The notes below the pieces were generated by a model. That model ran no database searches and was not told where the DNA came from. It saw nothing but the letters and a program-made list of their open reading frames with translations. From assembly GCF_013393945.1 (NCBI RefSeq), contig NZ_CP040297.1, forward strand, positions 5,054,001 through 5,118,000: DNA of 64,000 nucleotides. Direction: 5' to 3'. The first letter of the stretch is position 1. The number at the start of each line of letters is the position of its first letter. This stretch comes from Nostoc sp. TCL26-01. GTDB lineage: Bacteria > Cyanobacteriota > Cyanobacteriia > Cyanobacteriales > Nostocaceae. The position numbers were made by a program, and so were the translations under genes. Shown here piece after piece: positions 29,668 to 38,525 of the stretch.

Positions 29668-31446
29668 TCACTCAGCACTCACCTCAACGGGAGAAACTCT
29701 TGCTCCCCATGTGTTGATTTGCTTTGGTAAGCTGACTGTTACTGTTGTTCCTTGTCCTATTTGGCTGGACAGGTTGATATCACCGCCGTGTAAATCAACA
29801 CAAGCTTTTGCGATCGCTAGTCCTAAGCCTGTGCCGGAGATTGTACCAACATTACTGCCACGACTCAAAGATTGAAAGAGGTTTTCTTGTTCTCCTGGTG
29901 GTATGCCAATTCCTTGATCTGTGATGTGAAATATGACTTGTGATTCCTGGTCAATGAGATGGAATTCTATCGTACCGCCATCTGGAGAATACTTAACGGC
30001 GTTGGATATTAAATTAACAAATATTTGTTGTAAAAGTCCGCGATCGCCCCAAAATTCTGTAATACTTCCAGTAATTTTCCCTATTATTTCGTGATTTTTC
30101 CCTAAAACTTCTCTCTCTTGTTCGATGAGTTCCCAGAAGAATTGCTGCAAATCAAGTGAGATAGGCTTAAACTTGGCTGGAGCTAAATCCATCTGATCAA
30201 CTAAAAGCATACTGTCCACAAGTTCAGACATATATCTTGCTTTTTGCTCAATAATGTGCATAAACTTTTGCTGTTTAGATTCATCTAGTTGCTGGCCATG
30301 TTTGACTAGTGTTGATGCTGCTGCCAAGATGGAAGTTAACGGTGTCCGATACTCGTGGGAAACTGTAGCAATGATTTGGGATTTTAAAGCGTTGAGTTGC
30401 TGTTCTTTTTTCAGGGCTGCTTGAGTTTTAGCCAGTAATTCTGCTTGTTGAATAGCGATCGCTAGTTGCACTGAAACTTCCGAGAGCATTTCTACATCAT
30501 CAGCTTGCCATTGTCGCGTGTCTGAATCGTGATGAGCAATCAACAAACCCCAAAGCTTAGTAGTGCCACTGTTATTAATATTAATGGGAACTACTAGATG
30601 AGGTATTGGGGAGAGGGGATCGGGAGAGGGGGAGAGGGGGGGATGGGGGGAAAGAATTATCTCCTTATCTCCTTGTCCCCTTCCTTCATTTTGAATTTTG
30701 AATTTTGAATTTTGAATTGATTTGTCCCCAATTCCCAATCCCCAATCCCCTTCATAGCAAATACATTGCAGGCTATTATCTATTGGAGAAGTGACGCAAA
30801 AGCACATTCCCGCAATTTGGCTGGAGTCAACGGAGGAGGCGACTATCTTACCGCTTGTGTCTGAGGTAAACTGATAGACCATAACGCGATGGCTGACACC
30901 GCGCCAGAGGCGATCGCTTTTCAAAAGTTGTTGTATTTCTGATACAACGGTGTGTAGTATTTCCTCTAAGTTTAAAGATTGGCGAATTCGTAAGGCAGTT
31001 GTGGCAATGAGGCGCTGTCGTTCTTGAGTTTTGTTTAATTGAGTCTGCAACCATAATTGCTTGATGGCATTACGGACTGCTGGTTGTAATACATCGGGTT
31101 TAAGTTGTTGTTTAACTAAATAATCTAACGCACCTCGCTTCATCGCTTGCACAGCGATTTCTTCATCACCACGCCCTGTTAAGACTATTACACCCACAGG
31201 TGCAGGAGCCGTAAACATATACTGTTTGAGTTGATCTAAAAGTTCTAGCCCACTCATATCAGGCAAGCAAATATCCAGCAAAATCACATCAAAGTGCTTT
31301 TCCTGACATAAAGCGATCGCTTCTGCTGCACAATCTGCCTCCCAAATCTGGTAAGACTGGTGTGGATCTTTCAGAAGATAACGACGATATATTTTGCGAT
31401 CTGCTGCACAATCATCAATGATGAGTAGCGTCCATGTATCTAACAT
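29668..31446 (-). CDS. Receiver-GAF-histidine kinase with repeat insertion
   Basis: This 592-residue protein starts at ATG 31446 (MLDTWTLLIIDDCAADR); a GTG at 31476 is the alternative. It has an N-terminal receiver (about 1-120, FDVILLDICLPDMSGLELL), then a GAF domain (about 150-345), then HisKA (IIATVSHEYRTPLTSILAAA) and HATPase (NLISNAVKYSPDGG, GIGIPPGEQ, GTGLGLAIAKA). The GAF domain is interrupted by about 43 residues encoded by dispersed repeat DNA (NSKFKIQN, then HPPLSPSPDPLSPIP). It lies downstream of the phytochrome and RcpA-like regulator, so all three may be one light-signalling group (inference). The C-terminus SPVEVSAE also ends in repeat sequence. Confidence 0.9.
   Translation of the reverse strand: MLDTWTLLIIDDCAADRKIYRRYLLKDPHQSYQIWEADCAAEAIALCQEKHFDVILLDICLPDMSGLELLDQLKQYMFTAPAPVGVIVLTGRGDEEIAVQAMKRGALDYLVKQQLKPDVLQPAVRNAIKQLWLQTQLNKTQERQRLIATTALRIRQSLNLEEILHTVVSEIQQLLKSDRLWRGVSHRVMVYQFTSDTSGKIVASSVDSSQIAGMCFCVTSPIDNSLQCICYEGDWGLGIGDKSIQNSKFKIQNEGRGQGDKEIILSPHPPLSPSPDPLSPIPHLVVPININNSGTTKLWGLLIAHHDSDTRQWQADDVEMLSEVSVQLAIAIQQAELLAKTQAALKKEQQLNALKSQIIATVSHEYRTPLTSILAAASTLVKHGQQLDESKQQKFMHIIEQKARYMSELVDSMLLVDQMDLAPAKFKPISLDLQQFFWELIEQEREVLGKNHEIIGKITGSITEFWGDRGLLQQIFVNLISNAVKYSPDGGTIEFHLIDQESQVIFHITDQGIGIPPGEQENLFQSLSRGSNVGTISGTGLGLAIAKACVDLHGGDINLSSQIGQGTTVTVSLPKQINTWGARVSPVEVSAE
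30604..30752. repeat. In-frame repeat insertion in the GAF coding region
   Basis: It consists of G-rich tracts (GGGAGAGGGGATCGGGAGAG), then TTTTGAATTTTGAATTTTGA, then CCCCAATTCCCAATCCCCA. These are typical intergenic repeats, here keeping the reading frame between CICYEGDW and VVPININNSG. Confidence 0.85.
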
Positions 31447-31476
31447 AGAATAACAGGGAGAAATTTTAGCTCCCAC

Positions 31477-31670
31477 GGATTTAGATTGTGATTTGTTACA
31501 TAATTCTAAGGAAAAACTAAAATAAATATAAATAAAAGCTAAATTTCTTTACGGAATGGTCAATGGTCAATGGTCAATGGTCAATGGTCAATGGTCAATG
31601 GTCAATGGTCACTACTCAGCACTCAGCACTCAGCACTCAGCACTCAGCACTCCCTCACTCCCTCACTCCC
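31477..31670. repeat. Dense heptamer arrays
   Basis: Seven or so TCAATGG units (31558-31608) are followed by five CACTCAG units and three CTCCCTCA units, up to the stop of the response regulator. These are pure tandem arrays, so likely to vary in length. Confidence 0.9.
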
Positions 31671-32168
31671 TCACTCATCACTCACTGGCGGAGTATTGAC
31701 TTGCAGCCAGTAGTCTACGAAGGCTTGGATTGTTCTTTGGAGTTCTTGAGCATCCATTGGCTTGACTAGATAGCCATTTGCGCCTTTTTGGTAACAAAAT
31801 TCTACATCCCTGGGGTTGGATGATGTGGTAAAAACAACGATGGGGATTTCTCGAAAGCTTTGGTCTTGCTTGAGTCTGGTTAAGATGTCACGACCATCAA
31901 TTCCTGGTAAGTTTAAGTCGAGTAGGATGACAGAAGGTTTGAGTACATCTGAGTTGCGTTCAGCGACATTGGGCGCAAGGCCATCTTTTTGACTTGGTTT
32001 TAACCCATTGCGTCTCTGTTGTGTCAGAAAATCTAAAACCTCATCGCCGCTAGTGCAGCGATGTATGGGGTTCTGAACAGCCATGCGTCGCATCAGGCGT
32101 TGCAGCATTTTAAAATCTTCATTGCTGTCCTCGACAACGAGCAAAGGCTCATGAAGTTTTGTTGTCAT
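31671..32168 (-). CDS. RcpA-like single-domain response regulator
   Basis: This 165-residue CheY-like receiver has the layout of phytochrome response regulators of the Rcp1 type: LLVVEDSNEDFKMLQRLMRR, a GDEVLDFL helix, phosphoacceptor in VILLDLNLPGIDGRDIL, switch Thr in VVFTTSSNPRDVEFCYQKGA and the conserved KP in YLVKPMD. It has no output domain. It lies 47 bp downstream of the phytochrome gene, so it is almost certainly the partner of that kinase. The loop before the phosphoacceptor strand is about 15 residues longer than usual. Confidence 0.92.
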   Translation of the reverse strand: MTTKLHEPLLVVEDSNEDFKMLQRLMRRMAVQNPIHRCTSGDEVLDFLTQQRRNGLKPSQKDGLAPNVAERNSDVLKPSVILLDLNLPGIDGRDILTRLKQDQSFREIPIVVFTTSSNPRDVEFCYQKGANGYLVKPMDAQELQRTIQAFVDYWLQVNTPPVSDE

Positions 32169-32215
32169 CGGTAATTTTTAAAAAACTTAACAAAAAGAAA
32201 TATTTGTTTATCATT

Positions 32216-34606
32216 TTAAACTATATCCAGGGTAAAGTAAAAGCTTGAACCGACGTTGAGGCTAGACTCAACCCAAATATTTCCGCCATGTAGCTCAACA
32301 ATTTTCTTAACAATTGCTAACCCTGCACCAGCACCTCCACCGTACTTTTCTTGCGAGTGCAGGCGCTTAAACAAGCGGAAAATGGTTTCTCGATGATGTT
32401 CGGGGATACCAATACCGTTGTCTCGCACGTAGAAGATGATTGGATATGAGGCATGAGGAAGTTCTGTTAACGGTAGGGAGGCATTAAGTAAGTGCTGGGT
32501 AGAAATATTATTAATCCCATCTGGGTAAAAATCATGATTTCTTAATTTTGAATTTTGAATTTTGAATTTTGCATTGATCCCCTCCACCTGTGTTTCCCAG
32601 TAGCCAATTTCCACCCATCTTTCTGTCTTATCGTTATATTTCAGGGCATTACTCATCAAGTTACTGAAGACTTCGTTCACTAGAACTGAGTCACACTCGA
32701 TTGTCGGTAATGGTTGAGGAATGCGAATATCAATTAATTGGGAGTCTTGACGGCTAGCCCGTAACACATCAATCACTTGATTAACTAATTCATTAATATC
32801 TGTGGTTTTGCGTCGCAGTTGTGCTTGTCCTAATTGCGATAGCCGTAAGAGTGCGTTAATTAAAGTCTCCATCCGCACGGATAAGGAAACTACTGTTTGT
32901 AAATACTCAACTCCCTCATTGTCTAATATCTGAGCGTAGTCTTCTAACAGCACACTGGAGAAGTTGTAAATACCCCGCAGAGGTTCCTTGAGATCATGGG
33001 AAGCAGCGTAGGCAAAAGAGGCTAATTCTTGGTTGCTGCGTTCTAGTTCTTGGTTGATTTTGGTTAATTCGTCGGCTTTAGAGAGTACAATACCAACGAT
33101 CGCCTGATGGAGAGCGATCGCACTATCAAGTTCACACTGTTTCCAAGGTAAGGAAGTTAGTTTAACTGTTTCCTGCCATAATGCAAAGGAATGGCGTGGA
33201 CAAAGCGTAACGCTACCATCAGCCGCAACTCTCAAAGATTCCTGGGGATTTCCTGCCCAGTTAACTGTTTGCATAACTTCGGGGCGAAACCAAAGGATAT
33301 AATAACGCTTGACTTGAGAAATTCGCAGCAATAATAAACCACTAGCTGTATCTTTAAAGATCAATCCCTCTGGATACAACTTGGGTAGAGAATCAGTAGC
33401 AAACAAGTTATCTCTAACTTGAGTATCCGCCCATGCAATGATTGCTTGTACTTGCTCAATATTTGGCGTTGTTCCCACAAGGGTAATTTCATCATCTAAG
33501 CAAATTGCTGCACCAGATGCACTCACAAGATCCAACAACCGGATTTCTGGTTTAATCAACGCATCGATAAAATTATCAGCTTGAGAAATTGATGCTAAAA
33601 ACTCCGACTGTAGAGATTTGAGTTTAACTTTATAGTCCCATTCTGAGTGACTGATTTTGTGTGCTAATTCCAACGAGACGATTTGTCCCAGAAATTCGCA
33701 CATCTGCTGCACTTCATAGGGAATCTGTTTTGGTGTTTGATGATGACAAGCGATTAATCCCCAAAGCTTTTGTTCTTGGATGAGAGATATGACTAAAAGC
33801 GCTGATACCCCCATATTTTGATGATATTCTACACAGCAAGGATCAAAACTGCGGAGTACACACCAGCTTAAATCTAGAGGTTGATGAGTGACTGGATTAT
33901 TTTCTGGTAATAACTTGACTGGTTGAGCATTTAAATCGGGTATAGAGCGAATCAAACAACGTGTATATAAATCTCTAGCTACTTGGGGAATATCTGTCGC
34001 TGGGTAATGGAGTCCCAAATAGGATGATAAATCCTCGCGTTTGACTTCTGCCACTACAGCACCTGCTCCTTGGGAGTCAAACTGATAAATCATTACCCGA
34101 TCAAAACCAGTGATGTTTTGTACTTCCTGTGCGAGTAAATGCAAAAATTCACTGAGGTTGGAAGTACTTTGCATTTTAGCGATCGCTGTACTCACTAAGC
34201 TATGAAAGTTAAAAAAACTCAACTCAGATAATGAGTCTGTCGGTTCTAACTCCAGAATCACCCCATCTTCTGTACGATGAGCAATGCCATCAAAGTATCG
34301 TTCACCTGATGGTGTACTCATAGATACTTTAAATCCCGTTGTACTACCAATGTTTTTCCTTAAGCACTGTTTAACAACTTCTACGTAGGGATTTGCCAAT
34401 AGGTTGCTCAGAGGCTTACCCAATACATCTTGAACATCTTTATCTAAGTAAACTTGCGTATTTTGACTTACTTGGAGTACATTTAGCTCTGGATTGAGTG
34501 CCAACAAGACACCATGAGGTTGAATCGAACCAGGTATGTGTATAGGGATGCGATCGTGTTCAGTTAATATATTTATCTGGTGATTAATATCTGGAAACTG
34601 GCTCAT
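32216..34606 (-). CDS. Cph1-type cyanobacterial phytochrome histidine kinase
   Basis: This 796-residue red/far-red sensor has PAS (about 18-125, IPIHIPGSIQPHG), GAF (about 140-320), PHY (about 330-510), HisKA (FAYAASHDLKEPLRG) and HATPase domains (NLMSNALKYNDK, GIGIPEHHRET, GAGAGLAIVKK). The GAF domain has PATDIP and the doublet Cys257-Cys258 in SFDPCCVEYHQNMG. Cys257 aligns with Cph1 Cys259, so covalent phycocyanobilin binding is expected. There is no N-terminal biliverdin cysteine. The ATPase domain is interrupted by about 40 residues of repeat-derived sequence. It is upstream of, and surely paired with, the RcpA-like regulator. Confidence 0.94.
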   Translation of the reverse strand: MSQFPDINHQINILTEHDRIPIHIPGSIQPHGVLLALNPELNVLQVSQNTQVYLDKDVQDVLGKPLSNLLANPYVEVVKQCLRKNIGSTTGFKVSMSTPSGERYFDGIAHRTEDGVILELEPTDSLSELSFFNFHSLVSTAIAKMQSTSNLSEFLHLLAQEVQNITGFDRVMIYQFDSQGAGAVVAEVKREDLSSYLGLHYPATDIPQVARDLYTRCLIRSIPDLNAQPVKLLPENNPVTHQPLDLSWCVLRSFDPCCVEYHQNMGVSALLVISLIQEQKLWGLIACHHQTPKQIPYEVQQMCEFLGQIVSLELAHKISHSEWDYKVKLKSLQSEFLASISQADNFIDALIKPEIRLLDLVSASGAAICLDDEITLVGTTPNIEQVQAIIAWADTQVRDNLFATDSLPKLYPEGLIFKDTASGLLLLRISQVKRYYILWFRPEVMQTVNWAGNPQESLRVAADGSVTLCPRHSFALWQETVKLTSLPWKQCELDSAIALHQAIVGIVLSKADELTKINQELERSNQELASFAYAASHDLKEPLRGIYNFSSVLLEDYAQILDNEGVEYLQTVVSLSVRMETLINALLRLSQLGQAQLRRKTTDINELVNQVIDVLRASRQDSQLIDIRIPQPLPTIECDSVLVNEVFSNLMSNALKYNDKTERWVEIGYWETQVEGINAKFKIQNSKLRNHDFYPDGINNISTQHLLNASLPLTELPHASYPIIFYVRDNGIGIPEHHRETIFRLFKRLHSQEKYGGGAGAGLAIVKKIVELHGGNIWVESSLNVGSSFYFTLDIV
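32449..32580. repeat. In-frame repeat insertion in the phytochrome HATPase region
   Basis: Two dispersed elements sit inside the gene. A TTTTGAA tandem tract lies at about 32545-32570. A diverged copy of the GTTAGCGGTAGCGGGGCG element lies at about 32453-32501. They encode NAKFKIQNSKLRN and LLNASLPLTELPHAS between the strand ending GYWETQVE and IIFYVRDNGIGIP. Confidence 0.8.
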
Positions 34607-34755
34607 ATAATCAATTTTATCAAGTTATTAATAGAACTTAATATATATGAGTCCAGTAAGATTTGAGAAAAACTACGCACACTTAATTGTAACTTAACAC
34701 CTTTGTGTCTCCGTGCCTCTGTGTTAAATTACACAGTAGGATATGAGTGAGTAAA

Positions 34756-36579
34756 TTAACTTGTCTGAAGTTCACTAATTAGCTCTAGAATTTGCTGATA
34801 ATATTGTGTATTCCCTTCTTGCTGGTAAAGGTGAGCAGAGGTTTGGAAATCTACCATTGCTTGCTGATAATCACCTAAACTACGACTAATATCAGCCCGT
34901 AACAGGTAAGCAGAAGCCCAATGAGGTTGTAGTTGTAAGGCTTGGTTTAAGTCAGCTAACGCTAGCTCTAACTCTCCCAACAGGAAATGACTCCGACCTC
35001 GATTGTACCAGTCTTCAGCATAACCGGGGTTGAGGGTAATTGCTTGAGTGTAGTCTAGTATCGCCTGTTGATAGTTGTGTTGGGCATAGTGAGCATGGGC
35101 GCGATCGCTATAAAATCTAGCAGAGTGGGGATACAGGTGTAAGGCTTGGGTATAGTCAGCGATCGCACTTTGATAGTTTTGTTGTTCGTAATACAGTGAG
35201 CCTCGGTTGTAATAAGCTTCACTCAATCGCGGATTAATTTTGATAGCTTGATTATAGTCTGCTAAAGCTCCTCTGGTGTCTCCCAATTGACGACGAGCGT
35301 TGCCTCGGTGACAATAAGCAGGCGCAAAATCTGGTGATAGTTTGATAGCTTGGGTAGTATCAGCGATCGCGCCAAGATTGTCTTTGAGGTTAGCATGGGC
35401 AATGGCTCGACCGTAATAAGCTTCAGCCAGATGGGGATTCATCTGCAAAGCCTGATTATAATCGGTAATTGCTCCTCGATAATCACCCAAGCAGCGTTTG
35501 GCTGTGGCGCGATCGCAGTATGCTTCAGCAAAATGCGGATCAAGTGCTAATAAGCAGTTACTATCCGCCAAAGCACCGGGATAGTCTCCTAAGCGGCGGC
35601 GAATGTTGGCACGAAAACCATAAGCTATGGCTAAATCAGGATTAATCTTTAGGGCTTGGCTATAATCTGCTAGGGCGTTGTGATATTCTTCCCAAATTTC
35701 TTGAATTAAACCCCGTTGATAATATGCTTGAGCATCTTCTGGGTTCAGTTTTAGAGCTTGATTTAAGTCGGCAAAAGCTAGGTGATATTCTTTGAGACAA
35801 TAGTATATCACCCCGCGATTGTAATAAGCTCCCGCAAAATTAGGGTTGATTTCTAGTGTCCAGTTATAGTCAGCGATCGCTTTTTCATAATCTCCGAGCG
35901 CGTAGTAAGCATTTCCCCGATTTTGGTATGCTTCTATCATGTTGGGGTTTAGTTGTAATGCCCGTTCGTGATCAGCGATCGCTTGCTGATATTCCCCTAA
36001 ACTATAGTAAATATTACCCCGACTGCCATAAGCTGCGGCTAAGTAAGGATGCCACTGTATAGCCTGTTGTAAGTCTGTGAGTGCTTCCCCTGTATCCCCT
36101 GCCTCACCACGAGCCACACCCCGATTATGATAAGCATGAGCGATGTTGATGCCAATATTGCTGGCTAATTGAGGGTTCAGTTCGATGGTATTGATATAGT
36201 CAGCGATCGCTTTATCATACTCCTTGAGGGCAAAGTAAGCATTGCCACGACTGTAGTAAGATTCTGCCAATTTGGGATTAATTTGTAGCGTCTCGTTGTA
36301 ATCAGCGATCGCTCCCGTAAAATCTCCTAAACAGTACCGTGCATTTCCCCGATGATAGTACGCTTTGGCTAGATACGGATTAATTTCCACTGCCAAACTA
36401 AAAAACGCAATGGCTCCTTGATAATCCTTCTGTTCACCACTAAGGATAATTCCCCGACTACAGTATTTTTCGGCATCAGCATTGGTCTTGCTGGCTGGGG
36501 TATCATCTGTAATCTTTCTTTGATAATCACCAAGCAAACTTGTGTGTAATCCCTGGTTTAAAAAATAGTCAGCATTCAT
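34756..36579 (-). CDS. TPR-repeat protein
   Basis: This 607-residue protein is made almost wholly of tetratricopeptide repeats, about sixteen 34-residue units between residues 35 and 600. Typical units read AYYHRGNARYCLGDFTGAIA and DYNQALQMNPHLAEAYYGRA. No signal peptide, enzyme domain or membrane helix is seen. It should form a right-handed superhelix that binds other proteins; the partner is unknown. It lies upstream of the phytochrome gene on the same strand, 149 bp away, which is weak evidence of a link. Confidence 0.92.
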   Translation of the reverse strand: MNADYFLNQGLHTSLLGDYQRKITDDTPASKTNADAEKYCSRGIILSGEQKDYQGAIAFFSLAVEINPYLAKAYYHRGNARYCLGDFTGAIADYNETLQINPKLAESYYSRGNAYFALKEYDKAIADYINTIELNPQLASNIGINIAHAYHNRGVARGEAGDTGEALTDLQQAIQWHPYLAAAYGSRGNIYYSLGEYQQAIADHERALQLNPNMIEAYQNRGNAYYALGDYEKAIADYNWTLEINPNFAGAYYNRGVIYYCLKEYHLAFADLNQALKLNPEDAQAYYQRGLIQEIWEEYHNALADYSQALKINPDLAIAYGFRANIRRRLGDYPGALADSNCLLALDPHFAEAYCDRATAKRCLGDYRGAITDYNQALQMNPHLAEAYYGRAIAHANLKDNLGAIADTTQAIKLSPDFAPAYCHRGNARRQLGDTRGALADYNQAIKINPRLSEAYYNRGSLYYEQQNYQSAIADYTQALHLYPHSARFYSDRAHAHYAQHNYQQAILDYTQAITLNPGYAEDWYNRGRSHFLLGELELALADLNQALQLQPHWASAYLLRADISRSLGDYQQAMVDFQTSAHLYQQEGNTQYYQQILELISELQTS

Positions 36580-36870
36580 CTAATTTTTCGTGTTTTTACA
36601 CTTTCTCAAACTGATGATGTAGGTGTTACCTACTCCCACTCTAGCCGCCCTAATTTAAACAACACTAGTAATACAATAGGATATTTTGTGTTGATTTCAC
36701 AATCAATTTAGTCAGAAGACATATACCTAGATGCAGTCAGATTAGGTTTTATCTCATTCCATTGCAATATATAAATATGTTCCACCCCCATGTATTATCA
36801 AAATATCCCTAGTAGAGATAAATATAACCTCAGAGCTATATTACTAGATACCTCAGATGGAGATAAAGAT

Positions 36871-37065
36871 ATGTACAACGAAGATGACATCAAAGCTTTG
36901 CTAGATAGTATGAATCTGTCAGATATACTCAAAATCATGTCTCAAATTTGTTATGAAAAAGCCCAGTGTCTCCGCACCGACTGGCAAGACCTAGAAACGG
37001 CTAGAGATTGGGAAAAAGTTGGTAGGGCTGTTGGCAAAATTAAAATAAAAACTGACTTATATTAA
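36871..37065 (+). CDS. Small hypothetical protein
   Basis: This 64-residue protein starts at ATG 36871, supported by GGAG nine bases upstream. An earlier ATG at 36790 has no ribosome site. The sequence MYNEDDIKALLDSMNLSDIL then IMSQICYEKAQCLRTDWQD looks helical, with a conserved-looking C-terminal helix. I do not recognise it. It stands alone, divergent from the TPR gene. Confidence 0.6.
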   Translation: MYNEDDIKALLDSMNLSDILKIMSQICYEKAQCLRTDWQDLETARDWEKVGRAVGKIKIKTDLY

Positions 37066-37753
37066 CAAGATACTAACTAGCCATCAACCGTATACTTAAG
37101 TATATACTTAAATGTCTCATGTTCAAAAAAAGATTTTACAGGCTTTTTATAAATTTACGATAAACCTGTGTCCTAAATTACTGCCCGCAATTAATTTTTT
37201 GGCAGATAATTTATACAGTCGTGTAACTTGGATACAAGTGCTGAGTGCTGAGTGAGGGAGTGCTGAGTGCTGAGTATTAGTAGGTTGGGTGGAGTCTTTG
37301 CGTAACCCAACATAATCTGATGAGTGCTGAGTGCTGTTAGCGGTAGCGGGGCGTTTAGCCCGTGCTGAGTAGGGAAGTCAGGGAGTGGGGGAGTGAGGGG
37401 TGTAAACAGTGAACAGTGAACAGTAAACAGTGAACAGTGAACGTTTATTAACTGGTAACTGATAACTGATAACTGATAACTGGTAACTGATTTGGTAGGG
37501 GTGCAGGGAAGAAGAAGAAATGCTAATGACCACTGACTATTGACTATTGACCACTGACTATTGACTATTGACTATTGACTATTGACCAATGACTATTGAC
37601 TATTGACCACTGACTATTGACTATTGACTATTGACTATTGACCAATAAAAAATACCGGACTCATAGAGATACCGGCAGAGCATCGGGGGATTGACTTTTG
37701 ACTAAATTAACTGTTGGAAACCTCGTGAGTGCTGGTTTCCTACCTTTTGAATC
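37066..37753. repeat. Repeat-rich intergenic region
   Basis: CTGAGTGCTGAGTGAGGGAG heptamers come first, then GTAGGTTGGGTGGAG / AACCCAAC. A second copy of the GTTAGCGGTAGCGGGGCG element lies at 37331-37370. AACAGTGAACAGTGAAC, GATAACTGATAACTGAT and a long TGACTATTGACTATTGACC tract (37530-37645) follow. No gene is visible. Confidence 0.85.
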
Positions 37754-38125
37754 TTAATGAATTCTTTCTCTGAGTAATTGTTCTTCTAAAGCGGCAATCC
37801 GGTTATAGGCTGCTGTTAGTTGTGCCGTGAGTCGTTGTATTTGAATTTCTGGTGATAAGACTCTATCTCCACCTTGGCGATTCATGTCTAAATAGCCGTC
37901 TGTTAATACATCCTTATGTTCTAATTCTGAACTAAAACTACCATGTCCTTTTAGCTGGGTGTGATTATGATCATTATTTTCCAGATAATTATCCTTTGCT
38001 TCAGTTCTGGCTAGGGAACATTCTGAAAAAGTTTGAGCGACTTTGATGTCAAGCTGCTCTATCACCTGGCAGAGGGCATCCAGCTTATGACTCAAAGTCA
38101 GGATTTGTTGTTGTAATGAATCCAT
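37754..38125 (-). CDS. Hypothetical coiled-coil protein
   Basis: This 123-residue protein has heptad-like helices at both ends (QQQILTLSHKLDALCQVIEQ at the N-terminus and QRLTAQLTAAYNRIAALEEQ at the C-terminus). A polar, His/Asn-rich middle joins them. No enzyme motif is seen and I do not recognise a family. Start ATG 38125 is the only good choice. It is a single gene flanked by repeats and a divergent solute-binding protein gene. Confidence 0.65.
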   Translation of the reverse strand: MDSLQQQILTLSHKLDALCQVIEQLDIKVAQTFSECSLARTEAKDNYLENNDHNHTQLKGHGSFSSELEHKDVLTDGYLDMNRQGGDRVLSPEIQIQRLTAQLTAAYNRIAALEEQLLRERIH

Positions 38126-38525
38126 TTAATACCCTCGTCCGCACATTTTCTCTATGTTATTCAATTTACTGGCAATGTTAAATATACTTATGATTTATTT
38201 AATTATTCAAATCTTCTGTTGGAATACGAAACATAGTTATTTATTTATAAACAAATTTAAATGTTTACAATAGTTAATACTCATTTAGACGCTCATGGAA
38301 ATTAATTATCTATATTTTGATCAGCAAAAGCTTTCGGTATAAGGATTTATGGCAACTTAATGTCATAATCAAGAGTCGGAAAAATCACAAGCGATCGCTA
38401 TTGATCAACAGTGAGATAGAATTATCGCCAAAAAATCAAAATCTTTGGTTTATATCCCTAAAATTAGTCAATATAATGCTGGTTTTACCACTCAGCCTGG
38501 GGTTATGTCTGGTTATAAATATTTT
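38126..38525. other. Intergenic region, divergent promoters
   Basis: This is AT-rich DNA between the coiled-coil gene and the solute-binding protein gene. Plus-strand frames at 38317 and 38445 lack ribosome sites. Nothing else is visible apart from one HIP1 site. Confidence 0.4.

Noticed and set aside
31555..31680. Heptamer arrays considered as a CRISPR array
   Set aside because: Units are contiguous 7-bp repeats with no unique spacers and no cas genes nearby.
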